Of a stretch of DNA of 64,000 nucleotides, positions 36,651-48,139 are shown piece by piece; positions within the stretch are counted from its first letter, which is position 1; the number at the start of each line of letters is the position of its first letter. The DNA is from Scatophagus argus. Taxonomy: Eukaryota; Chordata; Actinopteri; Scatophagidae. A model generated the notes under the pieces. The model was not told where the DNA came from, ran no database searches, and saw nothing but the letters and a program-made list of their open reading frames with translations. Made by a program: the position numbers and the translations under genes. The stretch is taken from assembly GCF_020382885.2 (NCBI RefSeq), contig NC_058504.1, positions 6,438,519 to 6,502,518 of the forward strand, given 5' to 3'.

Positions 36651-37140
36651 AACTAAGACTAAATTAATAATAATAACATCATTTTACATCATGGTCCCAG
36701 TCACAGGTGTATACATGTAAAAAACAAAACCACAGAGAATCAGCAGCTGATCCTGCAGTTCCCTCAGCTCTGCAGAGGGTTTTAGCATCGTTCCTTCCCA
36801 CAGCTCTCATCAGAGTCGTACATAACACTGTGCTGTTTTCAGCAAGTGTAAAAACAAATAATGTAACTGTGGCTCTCCAGGATTAATCAGCATCAAAGTT
36901 AATACCACACACCATGAATGACAGAACATTAGCACCTGTTGGCTAGTTTGTATTCTGAGAGTCAGCTGAGAACCCCAATGAATATGGTGATGAATGAAGC
37001 CCACTGAAGAAGCAGCACACAATCATGTTTTGTTCTGTGTCATGTGGTCTCTCCTTCCTCTTTCTTGTACATGTCATGGAGGGGAGATATGTGTCAAAAA
37101 TAGCTTCATCATATCAGTGAGGAGGCCCAACATGTGAAGC
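36651..37140. other. spacer before gene G, not shared with other copies
   Basis: No gene or repeat recognised, and unlike the upstream blocks of B, C, E, F and I. Confidence 0.4.
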
Positions 37141-37149
37141 GTCACATTA

Positions 37150-37409
37150 AGATCAAATCAAACCATCTCTTGTGTCAGTTACAGAAACCCACCCTGAAAC
37201 ATCAAACAAAAACTTGCTGTTCGTGTTGTTTCATGTGTTTCTGGTGGAAATAGTTTTGATATTATTTCCACTGTGGTAGTACAGCGACAGGTCAACATCA
37301 CGAGAGGCCAATCAGATCGCAGTGAAATTGTTCCCTCCCACTTGTTATCATTACATTAAGATGAAGCGTCTTCTAATATCATCTAATTTAACTGCTGCAG
37401 AGCAAGAAG
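37150..37409 (+). promoter_or_regulatory. proximal promoter of gene G
   Basis: TGTGGT at 37272-37277 and CCAAT at 37308-37312, 102 bp before the ATG. Confidence 0.6.
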
Positions 37410-39181
37410 ATGTTTTTCACATTTTATTTGCTGCTGACACTCACTTTAGGACGTAAGTACATGAAATCAAATTCTTTCCACAAACATTTCAAGTATTTGA
37501 TCATCGTCTTGTATCAGTTTAACATGACATATGTACGAATGGATTGCATCTCTGTTGTTTCTTTACTGATGTATTTAATGTTATGTTTAGGATGCACAGA
37601 TGATGTGATCGTTGAGATGAAGACTGTTGGTGTTGGAGATGATGTGACTCTGACCTGTACCCGCCAGAAAGCTCAAGATGGAACAACAGCCTTGTTTTGG
37701 ATCAGGGTTGTTTCTGGAAACTTACCTGAATTCTTGGGGGCAACATATACCTTTGATTATAAGGGTATTAATCAGACTCCTCGCATCACAGCAAAACAAG
37801 GACCTGGAACGTTTCTTCTCCATATTAAAGAAACAAAGCGAAGTGATACTGGACTTTACTACTGTGTAAAAGTATACCTACGTGACATGAAATTTCTGAA
37901 TGCAACATTTCTAATAATTAAAGGTAAACACCATTTATAACAGCAGTGTACATACATTTTCATATGGAGGCAGGACTTCAGAGGAAAGTGTTGATGTGTA
38001 TTTTAAAGTTTTCATTAGGAGAGTAAAGCATGTTTCATTTCATGTTTGTATTTCCCAGGATCAGAACCTGATATCACTGCTGTCATTCAGGAGCCTCCAT
38101 CTGATTCAGTCCATCCAGGAGACTCAGTGACTCTGCAGTGTTCAGTCCTCTCTGACCCTGAAGACAAAACATGTCCAGGAGGTCCCAGTGTGTTCTGGTT
38201 CAAAGCTGGATCAGATGAATCTCATCCCAGTGTCATTTACACTCATGGAGACTCTGGTGATGGATGTGACAAGAGTCCTGAGGCTCACGCTCCACAGAAA
38301 TGTGTCTACAGCTTCTCTAAGAACGTCAGCTCCTCTGATGCTGGGACTTATTACTGTGCTGTGGCCACATGTGGGGAGATATTATTTGGAAATGGAACAA
38401 AACTGGACACTGAAGGTAACTGCTGAATATTTCAATATCCATGAAGATGTTTGGCAAACCCTGCATTGTAACATCATGTTAACTTTCATTGTTTGTTCTT
38501 CTTCATATTGTTTCAGCCCCTAACATGCAGGAGGACAATACAGTTCTGCTTCTGTTATGTGCTGCTTTGGCTCTAAGTCTGATTGTTATAACCTGCCTGA
38601 TTTTTACCATCAACAAAAATTCTTGTGGTTGTTGCAAAGGTAACAGAATTTCAGCCTATAAAACAGCATTTTGTCAAAGCTAACATCAAGATATATACAG
38701 TGCATCTGGAAAGTATTCACACCGCTTTGCTTTTTCCACATTTTATTATGTTACAGTCTCATTACAAAATGAATTAAATTCATTTATTTCCTCAAAATTC
38801 TACACAAAATTCCCCATAATGACTTCAATTCAATCAGCTAATCAATATTTATTTTTCTTGTCTGTATTTATGTGTTCTCATACGTTTCTCATTGTTTGGT
38901 TAACAGACACTGTGACCACTGCTGGGCAGAAAAATCAGCATTTAAGGATGTTAATGGTAAGATTAACCTTCCACAAGAATGTTTATGATATTTAAAGCCA
39001 TTTATTGAGATTGTCATCTCACAATACATGCCATATATTTTCTCAGAGAGTTGAGGACACTTGGGTTTATTCTGCTGTCGTCTTCACCACCATGAGAACT
39101 GACAGCAGTGGAACGAGGGACGCAAACTCATCAGAGAGAGAGAGGATCTACGCTGCTGTCAAGGCTTTTGGGTTGGATTAG
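37410..39181 (+). CDS. nitr: NITR gene G, type-1 head joined to type-2 tail across a Tc1 scar
   Basis: Complete NITR of 346 aa: signal 37410-37452, V 37591-37923, I 38059-38415, TM 38517-38639, linker 38907-38956, tail 39047-39181 (1041 bp). The signal MFFTFYLLLTLTLGR mixes features of the B/D (LTLGR) and C/E/F (MFF) signals. The V domain is closest to E (NATFL, here followed by IIKG). The I domain is standard. The TM exon is type 1 with INKNSCGCC. The type-2 tail ends AVKAFGLD and holds WVYSAV and RIYAAV. Intron 4 keeps the same 126 bp Tc1 scar and the same join as gene E, so E and G share that event. All splice sites are intact. Confidence 0.88.
38698..38823 (+). mobile_element. Tc1-like left-end scar in intron 4 of gene G
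   Basis: Same start, end and join as the scar in gene E (29104-29229). Confidence 0.85.
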
Positions 39182-40561
39182 AAGTTCAGTCAATCACAGC
39201 CAAAAATCTCTGTGTAAAATGAGTTATTACATGCTAAACGCATTCTGCAATTAACAAAAAACTTTTCATGTTGTGTATCTTTTAAGCCTGCAAGTTATTA
39301 AAGTCCAACTGAAATCACATTTAGTCATCCATTCTTGAGATCAGAAATGAATTAAAATTTAAATATATCCTGGCCAGCATCTGAACAAACAGACCTGACA
39401 TTTTGACACACCTTGTTCAGTTAGTCCTGTTTTCTTGTTCTCTGCTGTGTACTGTGCTTCCTGTTTTATTTTGTCAGTCTCCTCTCCGCTGCACTCCTAC
39501 TTCCTGTTCTGTTGATTGCTCTTCCAGCCCTAATTAGTTCCACCTGCGTCTTGCTCTCTCAGTGTATTTAAGCCATGTCTTGTCTTCCCTTGTTATCAGT
39601 TAGTTTTTCTTTTTCCTCTTGTGTTATTTGTTCCAGCATAATTTCATTGACCTGTAGATTTCATTGAGACCTCTTTGTTATGTTGTTCACTTGAGTCCAA
39701 CTCTCTATGGTCTACCAGTTTTAACACATCTGCCAGCATGTTTATATGCTGTTTCCTGTGCTGCCGCTGAGCAGCTACTTCATAGTCTTCCCTCTGCCCC
39801 TCAAACTGCCTTTAGTGGAGAAATCTTTTCAAACAACGGTTTGTTTGGTCCTTCAATCAACACGTGATGGTGCAGAACAAGAAGTTTGTTCATGCATAAG
39901 ATGCAGCTTTTAGCAGGAAAGCGAATGTGGGCTGATGTTTACAGTCTGTGGCTCTTGTGTAGCAAGCAGCCGTCTTGCTCACAGCAGGAGTTTCAACTTG
40001 ACTACTTTTGAACTGCATGAGGAAACTGGTTCAAGCACCAGCACAACAAGCAAATTTCACACAAAGTGGACTTGAGTCTGGGTTCAAAGATACTGCCTTG
40101 ACTTTCTTTAAAGTGCAAGTAGTAAAATCTGGACATCTTAATAGGTTTTGGGAATATTTTCCTCCTGGTATTGCTGATGTTGTTTCATATTCCATCACTG
40201 CAAATCTCTCACAGAGGGTGAAATTGTCTTACAACGTATTTATTTATTTGTCTACAATACTGGCCTCATGGAGATGTTAATGGACAAGTGGTACACATTT
40301 GATTTTTGTTAAAGCCTTGACATTATAACCATGGGAACTGAATCTACTAGTTGAACTCTTTTTCATTTCTAATGTGCCAGCTGGTTTGCATGGAAGTGAA
40401 ACGCACATTGTTCTACATGGTCATTTAGTTGTACTGTATGTTCACAGGAAAAGATTTTAATCAGGCTAAAGAAGCTTTGTGCAGACAGTCAGGCAAAGTC
40501 AAGATGGCAGTTCAGACTTCTGCTTTTGCCACATGTTTCCGGGTGGGACTGGTGAATATAA

Positions 40562-40592
<31 letters not shown>

Positions 40593-41235
40593 AGACACAC
40601 ACGCCTTTAGCATCTACCAATGAAAAGTCACTAAACCACAAAGTAGTGCAGTGAAAACAGTTGTGACATACCATGACTGAACAGGCCCAACCTCCCTCTG
40701 CACACTTTAACTACTGTCAAGAGTTTCTGTGGTGCTTAATCATGACAATAAAATGGTTTTACAGCAGTGATCAGGTTCCTGAGACTAACACAGAGAGCAA
40801 GAGGGGCAGGGGAAGACCCCGTTGAATGTGTTATGCTGTTATGCCTGGCCTCAACAATGCAGCTTTCCTTGTATTAGTTGACTGAAGTGTTTCAGGTGTA
40901 TCTTTTGTTAAAAACAGCATTTTCTGGTTATTTCTTTTCTGTCGATCATTGTGTGTATTGAATTGTGTGCATGTGTTCAAAAAGAAGTGGAGACAACATT
41001 TTGAGTTATTGATTTAACGGTACGTTAATATATTACCATGCACATGTTCCTGTCCCTTTTATTGATGGACAGGTCACCACACATCACTGAGCCAGTGGAC
41101 TTTATTTGCGTTACTAGAACTACATTTCTGTAGCGCCGCAATGTGAGGACTAGACTACAACTACCAAAAAAACAGCATAATGGGTCTTTTAACAAAAGAA
41201 AAGCTCTAAATTTCCCACAGGGGAAAGTGTTTCTG
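39182..41235. other. 3' flank of G and spacer, duplicated downstream of I
   Basis: The first 0.27 kb is type-2 3' flank. The rest is noncoding and recurs nearly unchanged at 52383-54480. A pyrimidine-rich start (39425-39640) with TGTATTTAAGCC looks like an old repeat end but could not be classified. No gene seen. Confidence 0.45.
40562..40602 (+). repeat. (C)17 plus (AC)n microsatellite
   Basis: A run of 17 C followed by AC repeats with one AG interruption. Its duplicate lies at 53776-53828 with a longer AC run. Confidence 0.9.
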
Positions 41236-41239
41236 TTAT

Positions 41240-42305
41240 GGTCCTCCAACAGAGTGCTGCTCTGGAATCAGTTTTGTCTGCACATCATTTAATAACTTTT
41301 GATTTTATTTTAGCCAATTGCACAAAACCCAGCAGAAGCACTCTCACTAGATGTCTGTCTGATAATGCCATAGCCAAATTTAAGGAAGCAGTTCCTTCGA
41401 TTCTTAGTACAATACCCAGATTCAGTGTGTCAGGGGACTCATGCACCCCTAGTTGCCATGACATTGATAACTTTGTACGCTCAACCTAATTGTGCCTCTA
41501 TCAAAAAATAATATAACTAGAAGAAGCTCTGCTCCATGGTACACCCAGGAAACACGCGAGTTATAGCAAAGATCACGACACATAGAGAAGAAATGGCGTT
41601 CAACAAAAAAAGTTGAATTCTATCAGGCCTGGCAAGATGGTCTAAAAACATACAGGGCAGCACTCCGTACAGCCAGAGCCAGTTATTACTCATCACTCAT
41701 AGAAGACAATAAGAGCAGCCCCAGGTTTTTATTCAGCACTGTAGCCAGGCTGACGCAGAGTCATAACTCTATTGAGTAATCCATTCCTCCACATCTCAGT
41801 AGCAGTCATTTCATGAACTTCTTCAATGAAAATTTGTAACCATTAGAGATAACATTCAAGACCCCCTAGCATCACCTAGCATCACCTATCACTTAGAGAT
41901 AACCACTAACTCAGATACGTACCTGGACTCATGTCTTCCTATCAACCCTCAACAATTGGCTTCTATCATTTCCTCCTCTAAGATCTCTTAGATCCAAGTC
42001 CTACCGGGTTACTTAAGGAAGTGTTCCCTTTACTTGGCACCTCCTTACTAGACATTATTAATTTGTCCCTGACACCAAGCTATGTCCCACAGTCTTTTAA
42101 AGTTGCTGTAATCAAACCCCTGTTAAAAAAAGAGCCCACTCTTGATCCAACTATAGGCCTATCTCCAACCTGGTCGTCATTTCAAAAAATTTGGAGAAAG
42201 TTGTCGCCAGTCAGGTGTGCAAGTATCTCCATAATAACAGCCTATTTGAAGTCTTTCAGTCAGGTTTTAGGGAACATCACAGCACAGAGACTGCACTGAA
42301 TTGAA
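41240..42305 (+). mobile_element. L2-type LINE fragment
   Basis: Plus-strand pieces in several frames: SRSTLTRCLSDNAIAKFKEA (41331-), VFPLLGTSLLDIINLSLTPSYVPQSFKVAVIKPLLKK (start about 42019), then a stretch corresponding to the region leading to the RT palm. These match fish L2 (Maui-like) LINE proteins. 5' and 3' parts are missing and the frame is broken; inactive. The copy at 54490-55406 is its duplicate. Confidence 0.7.
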
Positions 42306-42839
42306 TTGAATTGCTCTCTGAGTGCCTTCCACCTAATGCATGTTGTTATGTTGGCATGGGCCCCTGCCCAACTGAACAGCAGTGAAGCAGCAGAACGTAC
42401 GATGGATATAAGTATTTCTGAGGTGTTCTTCCTGCTCATGTGTTTCACTACAGATGAGTGAAAGGCAGAGTGGGCTGATTAAGAGGGGTAGCTTGTCCTG
42501 GTCCTGTCCTCTGGCTAACTCTGTGGGTTATTGTGATGAATGGCTGTGTAGATGTTTTAGCTATGCAAGCAGCAACAACTATGAAATATCTCAGTTGTAT
42601 GGATTGTCATGACATTTTGCACAAACGTTCATAAACTTTAAGGACAAATTCTAATTGGTTTGGTGATCCACTGACTTCATCTCTGAGCCAGCAGAATGCT
42701 GGTCTGTCAAACTTCTCAACCATTTTAGGGTGGATTTCAACTTGAATTGTAATGAATGGTGATCCTCCAAAAAACCAAAAACATTTATTTAAAAAAAAAA
42801 TCTTTCACCACCATAAAAAAAAGTACACCACAAACAATA
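42306..42839. other. spacer before gene H
   Basis: The stretch 42306-42635 is absent from the duplicate before gene J, where the L2 piece joins directly to sequence matching 42636 onward. No gene seen. Confidence 0.45.
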
Positions 42840-43079
42840 TAAATTAACCCACCATGAGAACCAAACACCACCATGAGATGACAAAAGCGTGCTGTTGATG
42901 CTGTTTCATGTCTGAAAGTTGGAAAGTTTTGGTTGATATATTTCCACTGTGGTAGTACAGTGAAACACCAACGTAAGGACGGGCCAATCAGATTGTTCTT
43001 GAATTGTATCCTCCCATTTGATATGCTCACATAAAGGTGAATCGTCTTAATATACACAGCAAATTAACAGCATTCTCTC
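42840..43079 (+). promoter_or_regulatory. proximal promoter of gene H
   Basis: TGTGGT at 42948-42953 and CCAAT (GGGCCAATCAGA) at 42984-42988. The element order is conserved, but the distance to the preferred ATG (43098) is 114 bp. Confidence 0.55.
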
Positions 43080-44819
43080 ATGTGGAAAGAGCAGAAAATG
43101 TCTTATATCTTATTTTACATACTGCTGATGCTCAGAGTGGGACGTAAGTACATGTACAAGGTCAGAAGTACTAAGGAGGCATACAAATGTTTTTCTGCTG
43201 TTACTCACTGTTCTGTGTTTCTTTTATGTTTCAGGATGCGCAGCCCAGCAAAACTTTGTAAGAAAGACTGTTGCTGTTGGACAAAATGTGACTCTAACAT
43301 GTGCCCGTCAGTCATCTGAGAATGTTTGGACCCTTTTTTGGATCAAGCTCGTTGCTGGAAAGTTGCCTGAAATCTTGGGGAAAGCTTTTAGCTTTGATCA
43401 TGATGATGGTGTGAAAGGAATTTCTCGCATTTTTTCCAAACAAGAGCCCGATAGATTTGATCTCCACATTACAAAAGCAATGTTGAGCGATACTGCATTT
43501 TACTACTGTTTGAAAGTCAAGCGTCTTAACATCACTTTTGTGAAAGGAGCATTTCTGAATATCAAAGGTAACTATAGGAAAAACACTGGCCTACAAATTC
43601 CTTAAAATTATTCTGAGCAATTTAATGTGAAACCATACACAGCCACGGTATTATAGAACAGCATTTATGTGTTGGATATGAATAGATTTAAACATGATGC
43701 TGTGATGATGTGTTTTTATGGATTAAACTGCCTGTACTGAACTTTTAATTGTCATGAAAGTAAACATGTATGTTTTACATTTTCCCAGGATCAGAACCTG
43801 ATATCACTGCTGTCATTCAGGAGCCTCCATCTGATTCAGTCCATCCAGGAGACTCAGTGACTCTGCAGTGTTCAGTCCTCTCTGACCCTGAAGACAAAAC
43901 ATGTCCAGGAGGTCCCAGTCTGTTCTGGTTCAAAGCTGGATCAGATGAATCTCATCCCAGTGTCATTTACACTCATGGAGACTCTGGTGATGGATGTGAC
44001 AAGAGTCCTGAGGCTCACGCTCCACAGAAATGTGTCTACAGCTTCTCTAAGAACGTCAGCTCCTCTGATGCTGGGACTTATTACTGTGCTGTGGCCACAT
44101 GTGGGGAGATATTATTTGGAAATGGAACAAAAATGGACATTCAAGGTAACTGCTGAATATTTCAATATCCATGAAGATGTTTGGCAAACCCTGCATTGTA
44201 ACATCATGTTAACTTTCATTGTTTGTTCTTCTTCATATTGTTTCAGCCCCTAACACGCAGGAGGACAATACAGTTCTGCTTCTGTTATGTGCTGCTTTGG
44301 CTCTAAGTCTGATTGTTATAACCTGCCTGATTTTTACCATCAAGAAAAATTCTTGTGGTTGTTGCAAAGGTAACAGAATTTCAGCCTATAAAACAGCATT
44401 TTGCAAAAGCAAATGTCAAGATATATACATTAAGCCAAGTCAATTTTAATGATGTTGCCCCATTTCCAATAAATATAATATTGTCTATTGGTGTAAAATT
44501 AACCTACAGCTTTTTTCCCCTAAATCTTTGTTTTTATTTTTTAATAAAGCTCAAACAGCCTGTGGTGACCAGCAATGTCAGCAGGTAAGGTATAAAGAAA
44601 AGATGATGACTGAATAGTTATTAACATACGTAAATGTCAACATGTGGTATCTCATAACATTTTGTTCATATATTTGCTCAGAGAGACGAGAACTCATTGG
44701 TTTATTCTGCACCAACCTTCACCAAGAGCAAAGCTGCTAAATCAGGGAAAAGGAATGTAAAAACAACTGAAGGAGGGATAATCTACTCTGACGTCCGGAC
44801 TTTTGGATCTGCCAGTTAA
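43080..44819 (+). CDS. nitr: NITR gene H, divergent V domain on a type-1 rear end
   Basis: Complete NITR, 343 aa from ATG 43098 or 349 aa from ATG 43080. The inner start is preferred because MSYILFYILLMLRVGR aligns with the other signals. Exons: signal to 43143, V 43235-43567, I 43789-44145, TM 44247-44369, linker 44550-44584, tail 44682-44819. The V domain (CAAQQNFVRKTVAVGQNV) is strongly diverged from B-G; the usual DTGxYYC reads DTAFYYC, with G changed to A, and it ends GAFLNIKG. The I exon and everything after it are nearly identical to C and F, including IIYSDV (canonical ITIM) and KKNSCGCC. The join lies just before the I exon (about 43783). The linker reads AQTACGDQQCQQ with two extra cysteines. 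Probably an inhibitory receptor made by replacement of the rear end of a J-like gene. Confidence 0.87.
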
Positions 44820-45706
44820 AGCTAAGATATTTTTGTGTTTTACAAAGCAGCTTCTTTCCAATGAGATGTATAAACTATCACTGTCATTTGCCGTTGGTAA
44901 CTATATTTAAAAACTAAATTTTTGTCCAGTCTGAAATTGTGTAAAAGATAAGAATATCCAGATTGGATCATTTTCGGCTTTTGGTGACATGAGTTTTGTG
45001 CATCTACGTCTTGATTTATTTTTGTGCATTTTCTCTTATTAAAGTCATTGAAGAGTTTTATCAGGCCACCACTCAAACAGGCTTTTTCAAAGATTCATCT
45101 TAAAGACGACGAGGGTTGAGGGAGGTTTTTAATCTGTGTTTGTCTTTTATCTGCTGCTCAGTTTTAAGTCTGTTAACATCTCTCATGTATCAATGTGTAC
45201 ATGATATGTAAAACTAATTGCAGTAAATAAAACTTTTAACAGAAATCTAAAAACCTGCGAACATATTTTCAGTTTGTGCCCCACAACTCTGCACAACATT
45301 GCACTACTTCACCATTTGCACAATACCGCAGTACTGCTGTAAATATTGTTGCTCCCTGATTACTGTTTTTATATCTTTTATTCTGATTGTTTTATTACAT
45401 TTTTATAGTGTTGTTTTATATTTATAGCATTAGGTATTTTGTTAGGTTTTTGGGCTTATACCGGGATCAGGTAAACTAATTTCATTCCACCTCATGTTTC
45501 TACATGTGTGAAATGTAGAACACCATGTAAGCTCATCAGGACCGAGAACCATTCACATGAACACTGACACACTGATAGAAAAGCCATCAGGAGCAATTTG
45601 TGGTCCAGTATCAGGATGAGTGTCTTGCCCATGGACAAGGACAAGGATATGAAAAGCAAACGTGTTCTTTGTAAATAGAATTTCCACAAAGGAAATGTTG
45701 AACTCA
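44820..45706 (+). repeat. type-1 3' flank of gene H
   Basis: Matches the flanks of C and F, except that 45285-45515 is replaced by unrelated AT-rich sequence including a LINE-like tail (GGGATCAGGTAAACTAATTT). Interrupted at 45708 by the next element. Confidence 0.5.
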
Positions 45707-45708
45707 TA

Positions 45709-47440
45709 CACTGTAACAAATTGCTGTGAAAATACGGGATATTTGGTACAGTAGTGTACCGTTTTTCATTAATACTGTTGAATACTGTAAATTCTCATGT
45801 CTTCAGTAAAACAGTAAGCTTCTGTAAAATCTTACAGTATAATACATTAGTATTAGTACATTACATTACATTAGTATTTATTTTTATTTTACAGCAAGCT
45901 ACCGTATGATCTTACGGTATGATACAGTATTTTTTTAAATCAGACTTGAAGCCCCACCCGCTGTTTTCTCTCGGTTCTCTCGTCAACTGCGCAGCATACC
46001 CTCATCCATCCTGATCCTGTGGCTTTCTTAAGAAGGTAAATATAATCTTGCAAAAGATTAACATTTCATTGACTGTTTTTCTGCCGAAAAGACTGACTCA
46101 AAATTATGTGTCTCAAGCTAGCATAAGTTAAACTATATGGACAAAAGTTTAGCTCTCTGTTGAGGCACGTTACTTAAGTTAGCATAAATTGGCTAGGTCA
46201 TTAGCGGTTCACTAAATTTGCAGTTTAATCAAATGTCCAAGATTTTATTGTGATCCTTGACTGATTTGTTGTCAGATCTACTAATGGTGGGCTGCAATGT
46301 TCTATTTTACCATTTGTAGTGGTACTCTTTCGAGTAAAACGAGTTATAGGCGTTTATAGGGAGAACAGTTAGTTAACTAGTTGTTGATGCAATGCTTTTA
46401 TTTTCCTTGACAGAGTAGCTTAAATATCGTGTGTTGGTGAGATAATAGTAGTAGTGAAAACATGAAAATTTGCAACATATGTGGTAAGACCTGCAGGAAT
46501 ACATATTCTAATATCTTATATACTTTATTATTACATTTTAGGCACTTCGTGGGAATTAACCCTGAGAGGGGAAGAAAGACCAGCCAGGGGAAGGTGGTGT
46601 CAAAGAGACAGGGAAGCTGGTCCACAGAAAGACAACAACAGTCAATCCCCAGGTCGTCACTCTCATAAAAAATGTGATGGACTTTGAGTGGGGCTTTATT
46701 TAGCCAATATAGTTCAGATCAAACTGTCAAATGCCCAAGTTCTTTTTTGGACTATATGATATGTTTAGTAGTTGACGTTAATGGAATGTGTGAAATAAAG
46801 TTAGCGTTTACTCAGTTTTTTTCTTCGTTGCTATGATATTGGTGCAGGAAAGCAGGAAACAAACTCCCAGTATAGTTAGTAAAGTGGGATTGGCTGAAGA
46901 TTTGTACTTTCAAACAGTCAAACCAAACCCACTCAGTTTTTATCCGGAAGGACAATACAAAGTTAAATACATGTAATGTTATGTTAATGGTGTTCTTATG
47001 GATTCTTATGGACACTAAAAATGTTAAGCTTTAATAAATGCCCACTGTTTGTCTGCCCACAAGCCATCTCTTGTCTGAGCTATTTCCGTGGTATTCTGTT
47101 CATTTATTATTATTTTTGGGGTTTTCATTTTTAAATGTGAAACTTTTAACTCATTAGCTTATATCACTGTGAAGATCACATTCTACAGTATTCAACCTAG
47201 TTTTAATAAGTTGTTATTGGAGAATACTGTAGGAACTGTAAAATAACGGTATAATGGCAACAAAGAGCTGACAGTATAATAATGTAATGTTTATTTTCCA
47301 TACAGCACAATACTGTAATATTTTTACAGTATTAAACTGTTGTTGTAGATCACAGTAGATACACCGTAAAATAACGGTGAAGCTGGCAACTGTAGCTGCC
47401 AGTAGTTTACTGTAATTTAACAGGAAAATTTGTTACAGTG
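45709..47440. mobile_element. 1.73 kb inverted-repeat DNA element, TA target site
   Basis: Perfect 14 bp inverted ends (CACTGTAACAAATT) flanked by TA. The matching place in C and F reads ...CTCATAGGTAACAG with no insert, so both ends are exact. Both flanks inside are rich in ACAGTA / TACGGTA-like motifs. No transposase is recognisable, so it is non-autonomous; the superfamily is not settled. The centre looks like a small gene piece (see separate entry). Confidence 0.75.
45985..46687 (+). other. gene-like segment inside the inverted-repeat element
   Basis: A CG-containing stretch ends in a good donor (AAGAAG/GTAAAT, about 46035). Then ATG at 46462 opens MKICNIC followed by a donor (GTGGTAAGA). 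An acceptor (CATTTTAG) near 46542 leads to a frame TSWELTLRGEERPARGRW that stops at 46687. AATAAA motifs follow near 46793 and 47033. Read this way it encodes a ~50 aa basic peptide starting with a CxxC knuckle. I do not recognise the protein, and the splicing is inferred only; it may equally be meaningless element filler. Confidence 0.3.
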
Positions 47441-48139
47441 TAGGTAACAGTACCAAAAACAAAAGGCAAATAAAAACTTCATGGGAACTGAATACATGTT
47501 TCATATTGTCAACAAGTGAATGTGATGTACCGTCTGTCGTAACCCTAATAAACCTGACATCTCAATATTAAACTTAAGACAGATTTAATTCAGTCATCAG
47601 GACAAACAAATATGCTTTCGAGCACAATCAAACTCTTCACTCTGAAGCATTTTCTCTTAACAACAACATGCCATGACATTTTATTTCAATAATTAAAGGT
47701 TTCCAAAGCAAATGTAGCCTGCTAAGATGTTGTTTTTACCCCCTGACTTACATAGCAGCACCGGCAGGTGTGTGAAATATCTTTGTAGGCCTCCTGCATG
47801 TCTGCTAACAACAAGCAAAGCCACATGCAGCAGAAACACACACAGACTCTGTTTACTCAGAACAGACCTGACCATGTGCTTCAACAGGATATGTAGTGAG
47901 GGTAAAGCTGCAAAGAGGGAGACGACACAAGAGACTTTTTTATAATTGAACAAACTGAAATCATTTCTTTAGGGTCAATGTGCTCATTCGGTTTGATTGG
48001 TTTTTGAATTGTTGCTCACTCCCTGCCTGTGATGTTGACTTTTTGAACTCCCTGCCAGTGTGTGTCTGGTGTGTATCTGTCAAGACTGTGCTATTTTGAA
48101 CCCCACACAGCCTCCCATGTCTCTCTCTATCAGTTGCTG
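47441..48139 (+). repeat. type-1 3' flank of gene H, continued
   Basis: Resumes the flank interrupted by the element, with the CTGTTTACTCAGA module near 47847-47910, ending at the Rex3 border (TGTGTGTCTGGTGTG near 48059). Confidence 0.5.

Noticed and set aside
39425-39640. Pyrimidine-rich stretch with TATTTAAG, like the end of an LTR element
   Set aside because: No paired terminal repeats, primer-binding site or protein pieces are visible nearby; the second copy at 52.6 kb comes from the G+H/I+J duplication.
40429-40623. Open frame ending in a proline/histidine/threonine run
   Set aside because: The run is the translation of the C/AC microsatellite; there is no homology and no splice context.
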